Assembly (NCBI GenBank): GCA_963682175.1
Contig: OY821770.1
Span: forward strand, 12,058,501-12,122,500
Length of the DNA stretch: 64,000 bases
From: Triglochin maritima
Taxonomy: Eukaryota > Streptophyta > Magnoliopsida > Alismatales > Juncaginaceae
Reading direction: 5' to 3'
The notes beneath the pieces are model-generated. The model worked only from the letters and a program-made list of their open reading frames with translations. It ran no database searches and was not told where the DNA came from. Below, one piece after another: positions 10,803-20,598 of this stretch. The first letter of the stretch is position 1; every line of letters begins with the position of its first letter. The position numbers and the translations under genes were made by a program.

Positions 10803-11216
10803 CATGGTTGATCCAAATGATACTTCACCACCAGAGGAGGCGTGCAAAATAATTTATGTGATAACATGTGTAGAGAGGTTAGTGGTGTGAATGTTGGAGG
10901 AATAAAGACCAAGTCAAACTTTTTATAAGTTAGAACTGTATAATGAGCATGCGAGAACTTTAAGTGAGATGTATAAGGTTAAGGCAGAAATATTAAGAGC
11001 TATTAATGGAATGTTGAATTAAGACTTTGTGGGTGTGTCAACTGAAAACCCTCACGAGACAAAACTCATCCTCTAAGGCAACTTGGAGGTTTAAAGGCTT
11101 GTTGCACATGCTAAGTGCAACCGTGATTCCTACGAAAGTGAGTTAGGATTTCCCTGTTTTCATTTTCTTATATTCTGCTTTGCTAGGGACTAGCAAAATC
11201 TAGGTGTGGGGGTATT
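10803..11216 (+). mobile_element. 3' internal tail of an Athila/Tat-like element, with polypurine tract
   Basis: The end reads GGGACTAGCAAAATC, then TAGGTGTGGGGGTATT, followed by an LTR start. The GGACTAGCAA..GTGGGGG signature before TTTGATG is typical of the 3' end of plant Athila/Tat/Retand-type Gypsy elements. No protein is recognisable in the preceding 400 bp. It lies upstream of the single LTR, the reverse of what a linear element would show. Confidence 0.6.
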
Positions 11217-12516
11217 TGATGCATTGCATACATTGCATCATATGTCTTTCATTTAGATTACTTTTATATCAATAAATGCTACTAAGGTATGTGTTTAGTC
11301 GTATTTACAGAATACAGGGACTTGGATGCAAATTACCCACATTCCGAGCATAAACGTGTGCAAAAGATTCATTTCTATCATAAAGACCGAATTCAAGTTT
11401 ATCGGGTTTCAATTGGAAATGCATCCAAGCATAAAAGCATTCAAGGAGCTAATTACAAAAAGGTCAAGGGCTTAATTGCAAAATGCCAAGGACCTGATTG
11501 CAAAAGAAAAGGATAAAGTTATTTTGTTGGAAAGGTCAAAAGAAAAGTCAAATATAAATCTCCAACAATGGAAGGAATTAATCCGGAGTTTAAAAGAATG
11601 GAAAGAATCCATCCAGACGCGCAAATAAAGATCAAATCATGCCATAAACGCACCACAGAAATCCGGGGGCGAAATCCTTGACTTGGGCGGCGATTCCGCC
11701 GCATCTCCCATGCATTGTGCGGCGATTTCGCCACACCAGTGAGGATCTGTGTGCTCCAATTTTGTCCAGTGTTGGGTTGACGCGTGTACTATCCTTTTAT
11801 GTATTGGTATCCCCTGTATCGGCTATAAATAGCCCTGTAGGACGAATGTAACACATCTTTGAACCTTTGGTCTTGGATCATTAGTAATAAATTTCTGTTT
11901 ATTCTAACCTTTGGTCTTGGATCAGGAGTCGTCTAGATCTAAGTGACACTAGGTCTAGGATTGTTTTGATCCAAGACCAAAGGTTCAAAAACTTGATGAG
12001 AATTTTATTTATACCGCAAGTGCACGGTGTCTATGAAGACGTGGCAAGTACGGGTCGAACACAAGGAGGGAGAGATTTCGTTATTTTTGTTATTTTCGAT
12101 TAGGGGAAGAAGGGAAGAAGAAATAAATTGGGTTTTTGGGATTTTTGGTTTAATTATCTAAAGTACGAAATAAGAACAATTAAAATTAAAACAAGAACAA
12201 AGAGGAAAATCCGTGGGGTGGATGTTTAGATTTAGGTTTAGAGTAGAGAATTACTGAAACTTATTGTAAATCATGTTAGTTATGAAGCATTACAAGATAA
12301 ATGACTTAACATAAACTCAAGTAATCAAAATACACTAATCATGAACTTAAAATAATAACATGCATTCATCATTCTCTAACCCTAATTCCATCACCTCCAC
12401 CCTTTGGAGAGAGTTAGAAACTCATGGAGGGAGGAAGAAGAAGGGGTCCTAGAGACATTAAAAGAAAAGAGAAACAAAACAAAATAAAAGAAAAGAGAAA
12501 CATTAGTATAGTGGCA
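11217..12516 (+). repeat. LTR (about 1300 bp) of the Athila/Tat-like element
   Basis: It starts TGATGCATTGC after the purine tract and ends GTGGCA before the primer-binding site. A TATA box (CTATAAATAG, 11823-11832) and the segment TATACCGCAAGTGCACGG, common in Tat-type LTRs, support the call. An inverted repeat (TTTGGTCTTGGATCA forward at 11861-11924, reverse at 11968-11987) encloses a 46-bp block that is repeated at 13547-13592. Paired GGCGGCGATTCCGCC hairpins at 11687-11735 have relatives at 12660-12722 in the leader. Confidence 0.75.
11823..11832 (+). promoter_or_regulatory. TATA box in the Athila/Tat-like LTR
   Basis: CTATAAATAG is a consensus plant TATA element within the LTR, about 690 bp before its end. 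It is the likely promoter for the gag transcript. Position and sequence only; no transcript evidence. Confidence 0.6.
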
Positions 12517-12522
12517 AGTTTT

Positions 12523-12540
12523 TGGCGTCGTTGCCGGGGA
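12523..12540 (+). promoter_or_regulatory. Primer-binding site of the Athila/Tat-like element
   Basis: TGGCGTCGTTGCCGGGGA differs at one base (C to T at the sixth position) from the TGGCGCCGTTGCCGGGGA site widely found in Athila/Tat/Ogre elements. It lies 6 bp after the LTR end. Confidence 0.88.
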
Positions 12541-13895
12541 GGCGACGCAGATTTTTGTGTTTTTGTGTTTTCGATTTTATCCTGTCTACCTTGTGCGCGA
12601 TCTAAGTATTTGAATTTGTGTAGCAGGAGACAACAGAGCGCGCGGCGAAATCCGGGAGCGTTCTGAGACACTTGGGCGGCGGAATCGCCGCATCTTCAAG
12701 TGGACTTGCGGCGGAATCGCCGCACAAGCTAGGGCTCTGGTCTTCATTTTTCTCTGGGGTCGTCGGCATCTCTGGGTGGTCGCATTGAGCTACTGGAATC
12801 TCCGAGAGCGGGCGGCGAACCCGACTGAGCATTGCGGAGGTAACTTTTCTTGCCTTTCTCGTAAAATCTGAATAATTGAAAAGTTTCCTTTCGTAGAATT
12901 GCACGTGCTAGGGTTACAATTCCATAATTGGCAATAATTTAACTCTGACCTAAAATTGGCAAAATTAGAAAGACCTTAGTGCATGCATCATATAATGTTT
13001 TGCTTGCATTATTCTTGCTAAATTCTTGCAAATTAATACTTGTTGAAGATTGTTGGAGGCAAGGTACGTATCGAGGTTTTTATCGATTGCATTAGAGCAT
13101 ATAATTTAGTTGCATACAACCTTGCAATTGCCCCCATTAAAAGGACCATTGTTTGACTATCTTTGCTAGATTTAAGTTAAACTATCTTAAGGGCAACTCC
13201 GTAGGAAAAGATACGGTGGGGATTTCATCACCCTCCCGTAGCCCACAAACCACAATCCTGAAGTGTCGCCTAAGCCTAAAATTTAAAATCAATTAGACAT
13301 TGGCCCCTAAGGACTCGGACTCAATTAAGGAGGAGATTGGTTTGACTTGCTATGACCTGAAGCTAATTGAATTCAATTTGGTGTCTAGAAAGTGTTTTTG
13401 TGTCGACGAAAGTCTTCCAAGCGACGTGGTTGTCTAATTGGCACCGACTCTGTCGGAAGCGCCCCCACTAGCTATACACTAACTGGCCAACTTGGTTTGA
13501 TTGGTGAGGGAGGTGAATCAAGCAAATCAATTCGACTCAACCAGTTAGGAGTCGTCTAGATCTAAGTGACACTAGGTCTAGGATTGTTTTGACCGTGCTT
13601 GTTCAGGAAATTTCTGACCAACCCTAATTTTTATCTTTTAGAGTTAAGTTTCCCTTCTCGTCTGAGTCTTCTTTCCCTTCTCATCCTTAGCTTTCTATTG
13701 TTTGTTTCCTTTAAAAAAAACAAAAAAAAAACACAAAAAAAAAGAAAAAAAAATAAAAAAGAAAAAAAAATTAAAATTCAAAAATTCAAAAAAAAAAGAA
13801 AAAAAAGAGTAATTGATTCTTGGAATTGAATTTGAAATTTAAATTTCGAATTCAAATTCAAAAAAATTAATTCAAACCGGTGCACTCAGATTTGG
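12541..13895 (+). other. Untranslated leader of the Athila/Tat-like gag transcript
   Basis: About 1.35 kb without a credible gene. It holds two GGCGGAATCGCCGC hairpins (12674-12722), the second copy of the 46-bp block AGGAGTCGTC..TGTTTTGA (13547-13592), and an A-rich tract (13711-13810). A long leader before gag is usual in this clade. Small open frames here (for example 12424-12666 and 13599-13829) are low-complexity and unsupported. Confidence 0.6.
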
Positions 13896-16418
13896 GTGCG
13901 GGATTTAAGCAATCGACTCTCACGAGTTCATCTGGATTCCAGTCTAGAGCTTAGCCCCAATCCACCTGTTGCACCACCTCACCCGGATCTAATGGGTGAG
14001 AACGTAGTGGACCCGCCTGTTGCGCAACCTATAACTTTGAGGGATCGATGCTACCCAACGATGGCTGCTCAGCCATCGTGCATCGTCATGCCCACCATAC
14101 CGGGTCGCGACTTCGAACTTAAGGCACAATACATGAGTATGCTGCCTAAGTTCACCTCTAGGGAAGACCCATATCTCTTCCTTAGAGAATTTGAAGAAAT
14201 CTGCTCTCTTATGCAATACCAGCATATCCCTGAAGAGGCAGTGCGTCTGAAATTCGTGCCTTTAGCACTGAAGGACGACGCTAAGAAATGGCTATATAGT
14301 CTAGCCGAAAGATCTATTAGAAGTTGGGCCGAATTTGTTCAAGTTTTCCTAAAAAAATATTTCCCCAACCATAAGACTATGAAGATTAGGAATGAAATTG
14401 TTGCATTCGTTCAGTCTGAGAGCGAGCCGTTCTATTCCTATCTTGAGAGATTTAAGAGTGTCTTGACCCAATGCCCTCATCACGGAATTCCGAAGTGGCA
14501 ATTATGCCAAATTATTTATGAGGGATTGACACCCACATCTAGAGTTATGCTAGAATCTGTGAGCCAAGGGAATTTCATGTCGAAAAACGAAAATGATGCC
14601 TGGACTTTTCTTGAGGATTTAGCTGAAAACAGTATGCAATGGGACAATGCTAGAACACCCATCAACCCGAGTATTGGATCTAGAATAGCAAGTCAACCCC
14701 GACCAGGTGTCTTAGCTATAGATGCCAATATAGCGGCTGAGGCAAAACTAGCCACCCTTATGCGCAGAATGGAAAGTTTAGAGCTGCAAAACCAAACCCG
14801 ACAAGCATCCCCTACCCCTTGCTCTAGATGTGGTCAGACTGGTCATTTAATGGAGGACTGTGTGAACCTGGAACATGTTAATGCCACATTTAACAATTCT
14901 AGAAATGATCCTTACGCATCAACCTATAACCCAGGTTGGCGTAATCATCCCAATTTTTCGTGGACCCAACAAGGACAACCTCCTAGACAACAACCAACCC
15001 CATATAACCAAAATAATACATCATCTGGGGGTAATAACAATGGAAATCATGAGGTTAGGTTGACAAAATTAGAAAATTTAATGACAACTTTTATACAAAC
15101 AACCAACCAATCATTCCAAAGGCTAGAGACACAGGTCAGCCAATTAGCACAGATAATAGGTGAAAGAGAAAAGGGCCAATTTCCAAGTCAACCTGAGGTG
15201 AACCCAAGAACTAATAATCAATATCAATCTTATCAACCACCTTCAGGAACTAACAACCCTAGACCGGTTCAAATGGTTAATGAGGAAGGACCGTTCCAAC
15301 AAATCAATCCTGTAGTATCATTACGGTCCGGAAGACAAATTGACAATAATGTGGTAAACCCTAGAATGACTAATCAATCTAGCCATCAAGCACCCACATA
15401 TGACTTGACCATTGAACCCGACGTCCAAATTGAAAAGCCCAATCCACCCACCCAACCTGAACCTGTGGCTCAACCTGAACCTGAGCGAGTCTATGTGCCT
15501 AAAGCCCCATTTCCCAATAGACTCAAAAAGAACTCTAGTGCACAAATAGAGAAAATCCTGGAAGTATTTAAGCAAGTTAAGGTGAATATTCCACTCTTAG
15601 ATATGATTCAACAAATACCTGCTTATGCTAAATTCTTGAAAGATTTGTGCACTAAAAAGAGAAAAACAAATGTACCAAAGAAGGCATTCTTAACTGCAAA
15701 CATATGCTCAATTCTTTCCAACACATCTCCTATAAAATATAAGGACCCGGGGTGTCCCACAATTTCATGTTCAATAGGAGATACATTTATCAATAAAGCC
15801 CTTCTAGACCTTGGTGCAAGCGTTAACTTGCTCCCATTTTCTGTCTACGAGCAACTCAACCTTGGTCCACTGAAACCCTCTAGGACAACCCTCCAATTCG
15901 CTGATTGTTCTGTTAAGAAACCAAGAGGTATAGTAGAGGACGTTTTGATTAAGGTTGGTGACTTCATTTATCCAGTGGATTTTGTCGTACTTGATACTGA
16001 ACCTGTTGTAAATCCTAATCGACAAATCCCTGTAATTCTAGGTAGACCATTTTTAGCCACTTCGGAAGCATTAATAAACTGTCGAAATGGGCTCATGCAA
16101 TTATCTTTCGGGAACTTAAAAGCAGAATTTAATATCTTCCATTTTGATAATGAGCCAGAAATAATATGCAACCCAAGTGATGTTGTGATGAGAGCACGTA
16201 TTTATCAAATTTCTGAAACAAATAAATCATCACAAAAGAAAAAAGGAAGTAAGAAAAAGGGGAGTAATTCATTTACCCAACCACCATCACTCGAGCAAAC
16301 AAGCGAACCAATTCAAGTGAGAAGAGTGGAATCTTTTCCTCAAGTCAACATGGGGAACAATTCAACTGGATACATGCACCAACATGGTGTCATTCAATCC
16401 AGTTCTGATTATGGTTGA
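13896..16418 (+). CDS. gag: Intact Gag-protease polyprotein (840 aa), Athila/Tat-like
   Basis: A single uninterrupted frame. Residues ~60-250 form the retrotransposon Gag capsid (PKFTSREDPYLFLREFEE, then WAEFVQVFLKKYFP and YLERFKSVLTQCP). A CCHC knuckle, CSRCGQTGHLMEDC, sits at ~309-322. A Gln/Asn/Pro-rich linker follows, then ALLDLGASVNLLPFSVYEQL (~629-648), the aspartic-protease active site in its plant Athila/Tat form (DLGAS), and the distal motif VILGRPFLAT. A Lys-rich tail closes the protein at TGA. No RT, RNase H or integrase follows: 16419-16520 already resembles the 3' non-coding part of such elements. This is therefore a gag-only, non-autonomous retrotransposon of the kind described as TR-GAG. 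The intact 2.5 kb frame among decayed neighbours suggests youth or selection on Gag. Start chosen as the first ATG; the N-terminus is uncertain. Confidence 0.9.
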   Translation: MRDLSNRLSRVHLDSSLELSPNPPVAPPHPDLMGENVVDPPVAQPITLRDRCYPTMAAQPSCIVMPTIPGRDFELKAQYMSMLPKFTSREDPYLFLREFEEICSLMQYQHIPEEAVRLKFVPLALKDDAKKWLYSLAERSIRSWAEFVQVFLKKYFPNHKTMKIRNEIVAFVQSESEPFYSYLERFKSVLTQCPHHGIPKWQLCQIIYEGLTPTSRVMLESVSQGNFMSKNENDAWTFLEDLAENSMQWDNARTPINPSIGSRIASQPRPGVLAIDANIAAEAKLATLMRRMESLELQNQTRQASPTPCSRCGQTGHLMEDCVNLEHVNATFNNSRNDPYASTYNPGWRNHPNFSWTQQGQPPRQQPTPYNQNNTSSGGNNNGNHEVRLTKLENLMTTFIQTTNQSFQRLETQVSQLAQIIGEREKGQFPSQPEVNPRTNNQYQSYQPPSGTNNPRPVQMVNEEGPFQQINPVVSLRSGRQIDNNVVNPRMTNQSSHQAPTYDLTIEPDVQIEKPNPPTQPEPVAQPEPERVYVPKAPFPNRLKKNSSAQIEKILEVFKQVKVNIPLLDMIQQIPAYAKFLKDLCTKKRKTNVPKKAFLTANICSILSNTSPIKYKDPGCPTISCSIGDTFINKALLDLGASVNLLPFSVYEQLNLGPLKPSRTTLQFADCSVKKPRGIVEDVLIKVGDFIYPVDFVVLDTEPVVNPNRQIPVILGRPFLATSEALINCRNGLMQLSFGNLKAEFNIFHFDNEPEIICNPSDVVMRARIYQISETNKSSQKKKGSKKKGSNSFTQPPSLEQTSEPIQVRRVESFPQVNMGNNSTGYMHQHGVIQSSSDYG

Positions 16419-16530
16419 CTTTGAGCAAACTCAACCCCTCTACCGCAAGCCGACTCAGGTAATAAGTGCATTTATTTTATCTATGCATACATTGAGGACA
16501 ATGCATACATCCTCCTCTGCTTGAGATGGA
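16419..16530 (+). other. 3' non-coding end of the gag-only element
   Basis: It contains ATGCATACATTGAGGACAAT (16481-16500), a word common between the ORF and the polypurine tract of Athila/Tat elements, then runs into GAGATGGATTAAGATGG, which belongs to the surrounding solo LTR. Confidence 0.5.
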
Positions 16531-16544
16531 TTAAGATGGATTAA

Positions 16545-16580
16545 CATGTAGTGGAAGGATATATAAATCCGTCGAAAAAG
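16545..16580 (+). repeat. 36-bp copy of outer-element protease sequence
   Basis: The 36 bases from CATGTAGTGG to TCGAAAAAG are identical to 10218-10253, which lie inside the protease coding region of the outer Gypsy element. The copy sits at the right edge of the gag-only insertion. The left edge has a diverged version (GGATATATAAATCTGTC, about 10787-10803). Confidence 0.8.
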
Positions 16581-17542
16581 GTTAAAACATTTTCTCTCAT
16601 TCTCTCACTTCTCTCTCGACCGTGTAGTGTGGACTGTTGGTGAGCTCTACTGGAGGTTTTCGGTCGACCGGATGTCTTGGGTCATCCGACCGTTTTATCG
16701 TGGTTTGCGAAAATGGTTTTCTTACTGGTGTTTTTCGGTCGACCGGGTCCCTTTTTCCGTTCGACCAATTGACGGGTTTTTCGGTTGGGCCAGTTCTCTA
16801 GGTGAGGATCGGTCGACCGAAAGACGGCTTTTGTTCGACCATTTCTACACTGTTGGTGTTGGGTGTTGTTGTTGATTGGCTAGAAGGCAACGGGTTCACC
16901 GGCCCTTTTGGGGTAACGGACGGACAGGCCGGCCCTATAGCGATTAGTGGTGACACATGAGGAGGGGGTGATTGTTTTGTCGTGGCTCCGGCGAATGAGG
17001 CAAAGTCGTGGCTCCGGTGATAGATGCAAAACCGTGGCTTCAGTAACACTGAGGCAAGGTCGTGGCTCCGGCGAATGAGGCATGTATAAGTGGTCGTCGT
17101 GGCTCCGGCAATTGAGGCAAAACCGTGGCTCCGGTGAATGAGGCAAATGTTGATGGTTTTCAGTGGTTGAGATTGTGTATGTTTATGGCTTTTCGTATTC
17201 ACTGTTCATATATGTGTTAGGGTTTGGCATACGGGGTTTCCTTTTGGAAACTCAGGCATGTTTCATGTCTGTTTTTCAGGCCGAGAGAGGCGTTAGGCGG
17301 GTGGTGACAGCGGAGGAGGTGCTCGAGACTAGATCCTGCTTTCCTTCCTTTTGAGGTGGTTGTGATTACATATGTATATTTTCTGTTTACGAGCTTTTGA
17401 TGTAATCACATTCTTTTGTAAACACGATCACATATATATTATATGTTGGTGCACCTGTGTGTGTATCTTTGCGTAATGTCCTCACTTGATTGTACATTTA
17501 AATTTTAAAATTTTTCGCTGTGTCTGAGGACGTTACAGGTGA

Positions 17543-17980
17543 TGTATAGGAAACCGAGGGGTGGACGCATTGTTGGTGACAATAGCGGGAGGGGTCGTCA
17601 GTGGTGACGGAAGTAATGGCGGACAAGTATTGGAGAAGGCGGATGGTATGGCTGTTGGAGATCGAGGAGTTTATCCTCTTGAAGTTTGGCAAGACCTATA
17701 GCGAGAAAGAGAGAGAAAGGTTGAAGCGCTTGCATTTCTTGTCGGATGGAAGGTTTGAGACCCGAGACATAGAAATTGAGCATGAATGACTCGTTGAGGT
17801 TCATAGTACAATTGGCCGATGTTTCAAACTTCATCGTATAAGCAAGAACTGTAGTGGTTTGTATAAGTTTGGATAATGCACCTTGATGATCCACGATTTG
17901 AGAGGGACCAAAGCGAGTTTCTAATGCTTGTACGAAGGTTTCCCACGAGCGAAATTTCATATTTTTGTGGCTCTATTGGA
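17543..17980 (-). pseudogene. Outer Gypsy element: Gag capsid, second part
   Basis: On the minus strand the reading is FRSWETFVQALETRFGPS, then YVSGLKPSIRQEMQALQP, both standard Gypsy Gag segments. It is followed by a Lys/Leu-rich stretch up to the GGTGA duplication, where the solo LTR interrupts it. It continues at 10691. The 5' part lies at 18072-18419 in a different frame. Confidence 0.75.
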
Positions 17981-18071
17981 ACAAAGCAAGGGTTGGACCA
18001 TCCATGTGAAATGACGCAATGGTGAGATGTTGGTCAAGAGGGATTAGGTGATAAGTGAAAATTGATCAGTT

Positions 18072-18419
18072 TTAAACACCCAACCAGAGGAGTCGATTGG
18101 TGTTGTTAAAGCGGGGAAAATCAAGTTTAAGGTGGCAGACTATTGGTGGATTGGTGGTGGAGGACGACCCGTTAAAGATTTGGCCATTGAGTGTGTGTTG
18201 TGTAAGCAAGGCTTCGATGGTGGTGACAAAGGATGTGATTTTATCAAATAGAGTGGATAAGTGTTCATCATGGGTAGTGGATTTGGTGTTAAGTTGAGTG
18301 ATCGTCTCGTCGAGAACACGAAAACGAGTGCCTTCTGTCATTTGTAGGGAGGAGGCAATGAAAGCATTAGTGATAGTGTAGTTCTCTCTTCGAGCGTGAG
18401 TAGCTCCGGATGTGAGCAA
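18072..18419 (-). pseudogene. Outer Gypsy element: Gag N-terminal part
   Basis: About 115 codons with a heptad-like stretch (residues ~25-75, probably coiled coil) and then VCHLKLDFPRFN, the conserved start of many Gypsy Gag capsid domains (K..FP.F.G). The frame fails right after this block. Same orientation as, and upstream of, 17543-17980. Confidence 0.65.
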
Positions 18420-18429
18420 TAATTGTCGG

Positions 18430-18780
18430 TGGAAATCAAAAGTTTTCTTATTCCTCTTAAGGAGACCTTACACCCTTACAAAGAAAAGTCAATCAAGTAA
18501 TTAGGAAATTCAAATAAAGAATAAGAGCATATCCTTAATTGGTAGACCTTCTTATTACAACAAATAACAATAGGAAACTAAATCGATCGGATATGATCTT
18601 CAAGGAATAATATCCAAGATACTGGGGAATTTGTTTCTTTCTCTTCTCATGCTGTTCGATCACGTTGGGAGCCTCTTTAGTCATGTCATGCTGGGTATTT
18701 ATCGTATCAGTCACCCCCACTATCTTGAGATCAGGAGTTTGGGGTTCAGTTTTCCTTTTTACAAATATCATTCCATTTCA
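18430..18780 (-). mobile_element. Relic 5' LTR/leader of the outer Gypsy element
   Basis: It contains the same TCGATCACGTTGGGAGC / CTTTAGTCATG words as 246-283, upstream of gag on the minus strand, as a 5' LTR should be. No tRNA primer-binding site is recognisable and no clean LTR ends remain. Confidence 0.4.
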
Positions 18781-18789
18781 TGATCAAAC

Positions 18790-19470
18790 AAATAGGATGC
18801 CTTGCCCTGGGGTTAACTTGACATATCTTTAAAAAAATTGCTGAGCCGTGTTGTTGTGGGAGATGCATGAAGTTGCTCAAGTTTGTACAACATATCAACT
18901 GTCAAGGCATGCGATATAAGGAAAGCCAATTGGTGTAACCAAATCGAGGTTTGACTTAGATTAACCTGTTCAAAACGATATTGCTGATAATATTAATCAA
19001 ACTGATGGGCCTTAAGCCTCGCAATTTTCAGGGAAAGTAACTTCCGGTATTAGATAAATATACTTGTATAGAGGTTCAAGGTTCATACGCTAGTGCAACC
19101 GAAGGATCGAAGAAACAAAACAAAGCTTTTAAATAGTACTCTAGAAAGATTATTACTTCTATTCTAAAGATGTATAATATTACAATAAGTATATTCTATT
19201 GAAACACACAATGACCAATCCCTTTATTGAAGGCACGCAATATCAAACCACATATTGGTGGAGTTTTGAGTGTCATTCTCAACTAATAAGGATATATACA
19301 TATGATGGTGACTAGCATGGCCCCCAACCAGCAAACCAACTAATTTGATTTGATTTTAGGTAAGGTAGTGGAGAAAATGGCATTACTTTGTGATTCAAAA
19401 GGTAGGATTGCCTATTGACGCGTTGGATGTGACCACAAATGCCAATGGTGGTGTTGTTTTACTTCAAGTA
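18790..19470 (-). pseudogene. GRP locus copy A: flanks only, coding sequence deleted
   Basis: 18793-18925 matches 28475-28600. 18925-19330 matches 29095-29460, the sequence downstream of GRP copy C. 19345-19470 matches 25345-25460, the upstream flank of copy B (TAGTGGAGAAAATGGCATTAC; GTTTTACTTC.AGTAAAG). The two flanks are fused directly at about 19335-19350, so the glycine-rich coding region and promoter are gone. This gives a third, gutted paralogue of the locus. Confidence 0.7.
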
Positions 19471-19486
19471 AAGCCTATGACACACA

Positions 19487-20260
19487 CATATAATTATAAA
19501 ATATGTCAAATGAATGTCAAAAGAGTGTTCCTTAATGGGAATTTAGAAGATGATGTATACATGGTACGGCCTCATAGTTTTGAATATCCAAAGCATGGTT
19601 GTAAAGTATGCAAGCTTCGTAAATCCATTTATGGATTGAAACAAACATCGAGGAGTTGGAATTAACGCTTTGGTGACGAGATTAAAACCCTCAATTTCAT
19701 TCAAAACGAAGAGGAACCTTGTATATACAAGAAGGTTAGTGGGAGCTATATTGTTTTCTTAGTACTATATGGAGCTATATACAAGAAGGTTAGTGGGAGC
19801 TATATGTCGATGACATATTGTTATTTGGAAATTGTATTCCTCTAATGGAGCAAACAAAGACTTCATTGAAAAGGGCATTTTCGATGAAAGTTTGGGTGAG
19901 GCCCAATATATCTGAGGCATTAAGATATATAGGGACATGTCTCATAGACTTATTGGTTTAAGTCAACGAACCTACATTGATAAGATTTTGAAGAAAATTC
20001 AAAATGGACAATTCCAAAAAGGAAATGTGTCAATGTCTAAAGGTGTTAAACTAAGCAAGTCTCAGAGTCCCATGTCACGTAAAGACATTGAAATCATGAA
20101 GGATGTACCATATGCTCTGCAATTGGTTCTATCATGTATATGCCATGGTATGCATAGGACATGATGTCTTGTATGCTCTAAGTGTGACAAGTCATCACGA
20201 AGCTCATGCAGGTCCCTCTCATTAGACCGTTGTCAAGAGTATCCTAAGATACCTTAACAT
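19487..20260 (+). pseudogene. Copia reverse transcriptase / RNase H fragment
   Basis: The plus-strand reading has Copia RT motifs: QMNVKRVFLNGNLEDDVYM, then KLRKSIYGLKQTSRSWN with a stop after it. A damaged, partly duplicated catalytic region follows (SYIVFLVLYG.. twice within about 70 bp, near 19735-19805). Then come LIGLSQRTYIDKILKK and remnants of the start of RNase H near 20150-20240. It is a relative of the minus-strand Copia copies at 45.2-47.6 and 58.7-60.8 kb. No LTR is attached. Confidence 0.8.
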
Positions 20261-20598
20261 GACCAAGATTTATTTATTTAATTACATTCTTAACTGTGGT
20301 AATAAAGTAGTATTTCCTTATATACTACTTATGCAAAAAAAGGAATATATCAATAGTATGATTGTCCATCGTTTGTAAAGATCGAGTGATGATATTACTG
20401 AGCCCCTTCGTAAAGTGAAATTATAATGCATGAAATATAACTAAGGTTTAGTTATATGTTTATAATTTACTTTGAGAGACCAAGAAATGAACAAAATAAT
20501 ACTGAGATGATATAGAAATTACTCTGTATTCTATATTCACAATATCACAAAGCAAGGAATATATACAAATAATGTTATTTAATTACTCTGTGCACAAA

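Larger units (their letters stand above)
10694..17537 (+). mobile_element. Solo LTR related to the 1371-9796 element, with a nested insertion
   Basis: It begins TGTTATATCCTAACCC at 10694 and ends GGACGTTACA at 17537, like the LTRs at 1371 and 7689. It is flanked by the 5-bp duplication GGTGA (10689-10693 and 17538-17542), so it is a bona fide integration reduced to one LTR. The left ~110 bp and the right ~1 kb (16.53-17.54 kb, with three exact CGGTCGACCG palindromes) are LTR; about 10803-16530 is a separate insertion. Near 16970-17150 it carries its own tandem repeat of GTGGCTCCGG units where the other LTRs have the 83-bp unit. Confidence 0.88.

Noticed and set aside
12424..12904. Overlapping 80-100 codon frames on both strands
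   Set aside because: They straddle the LTR end, the primer-binding site and GC-rich hairpins of the gag-only element; no protein resemblance.
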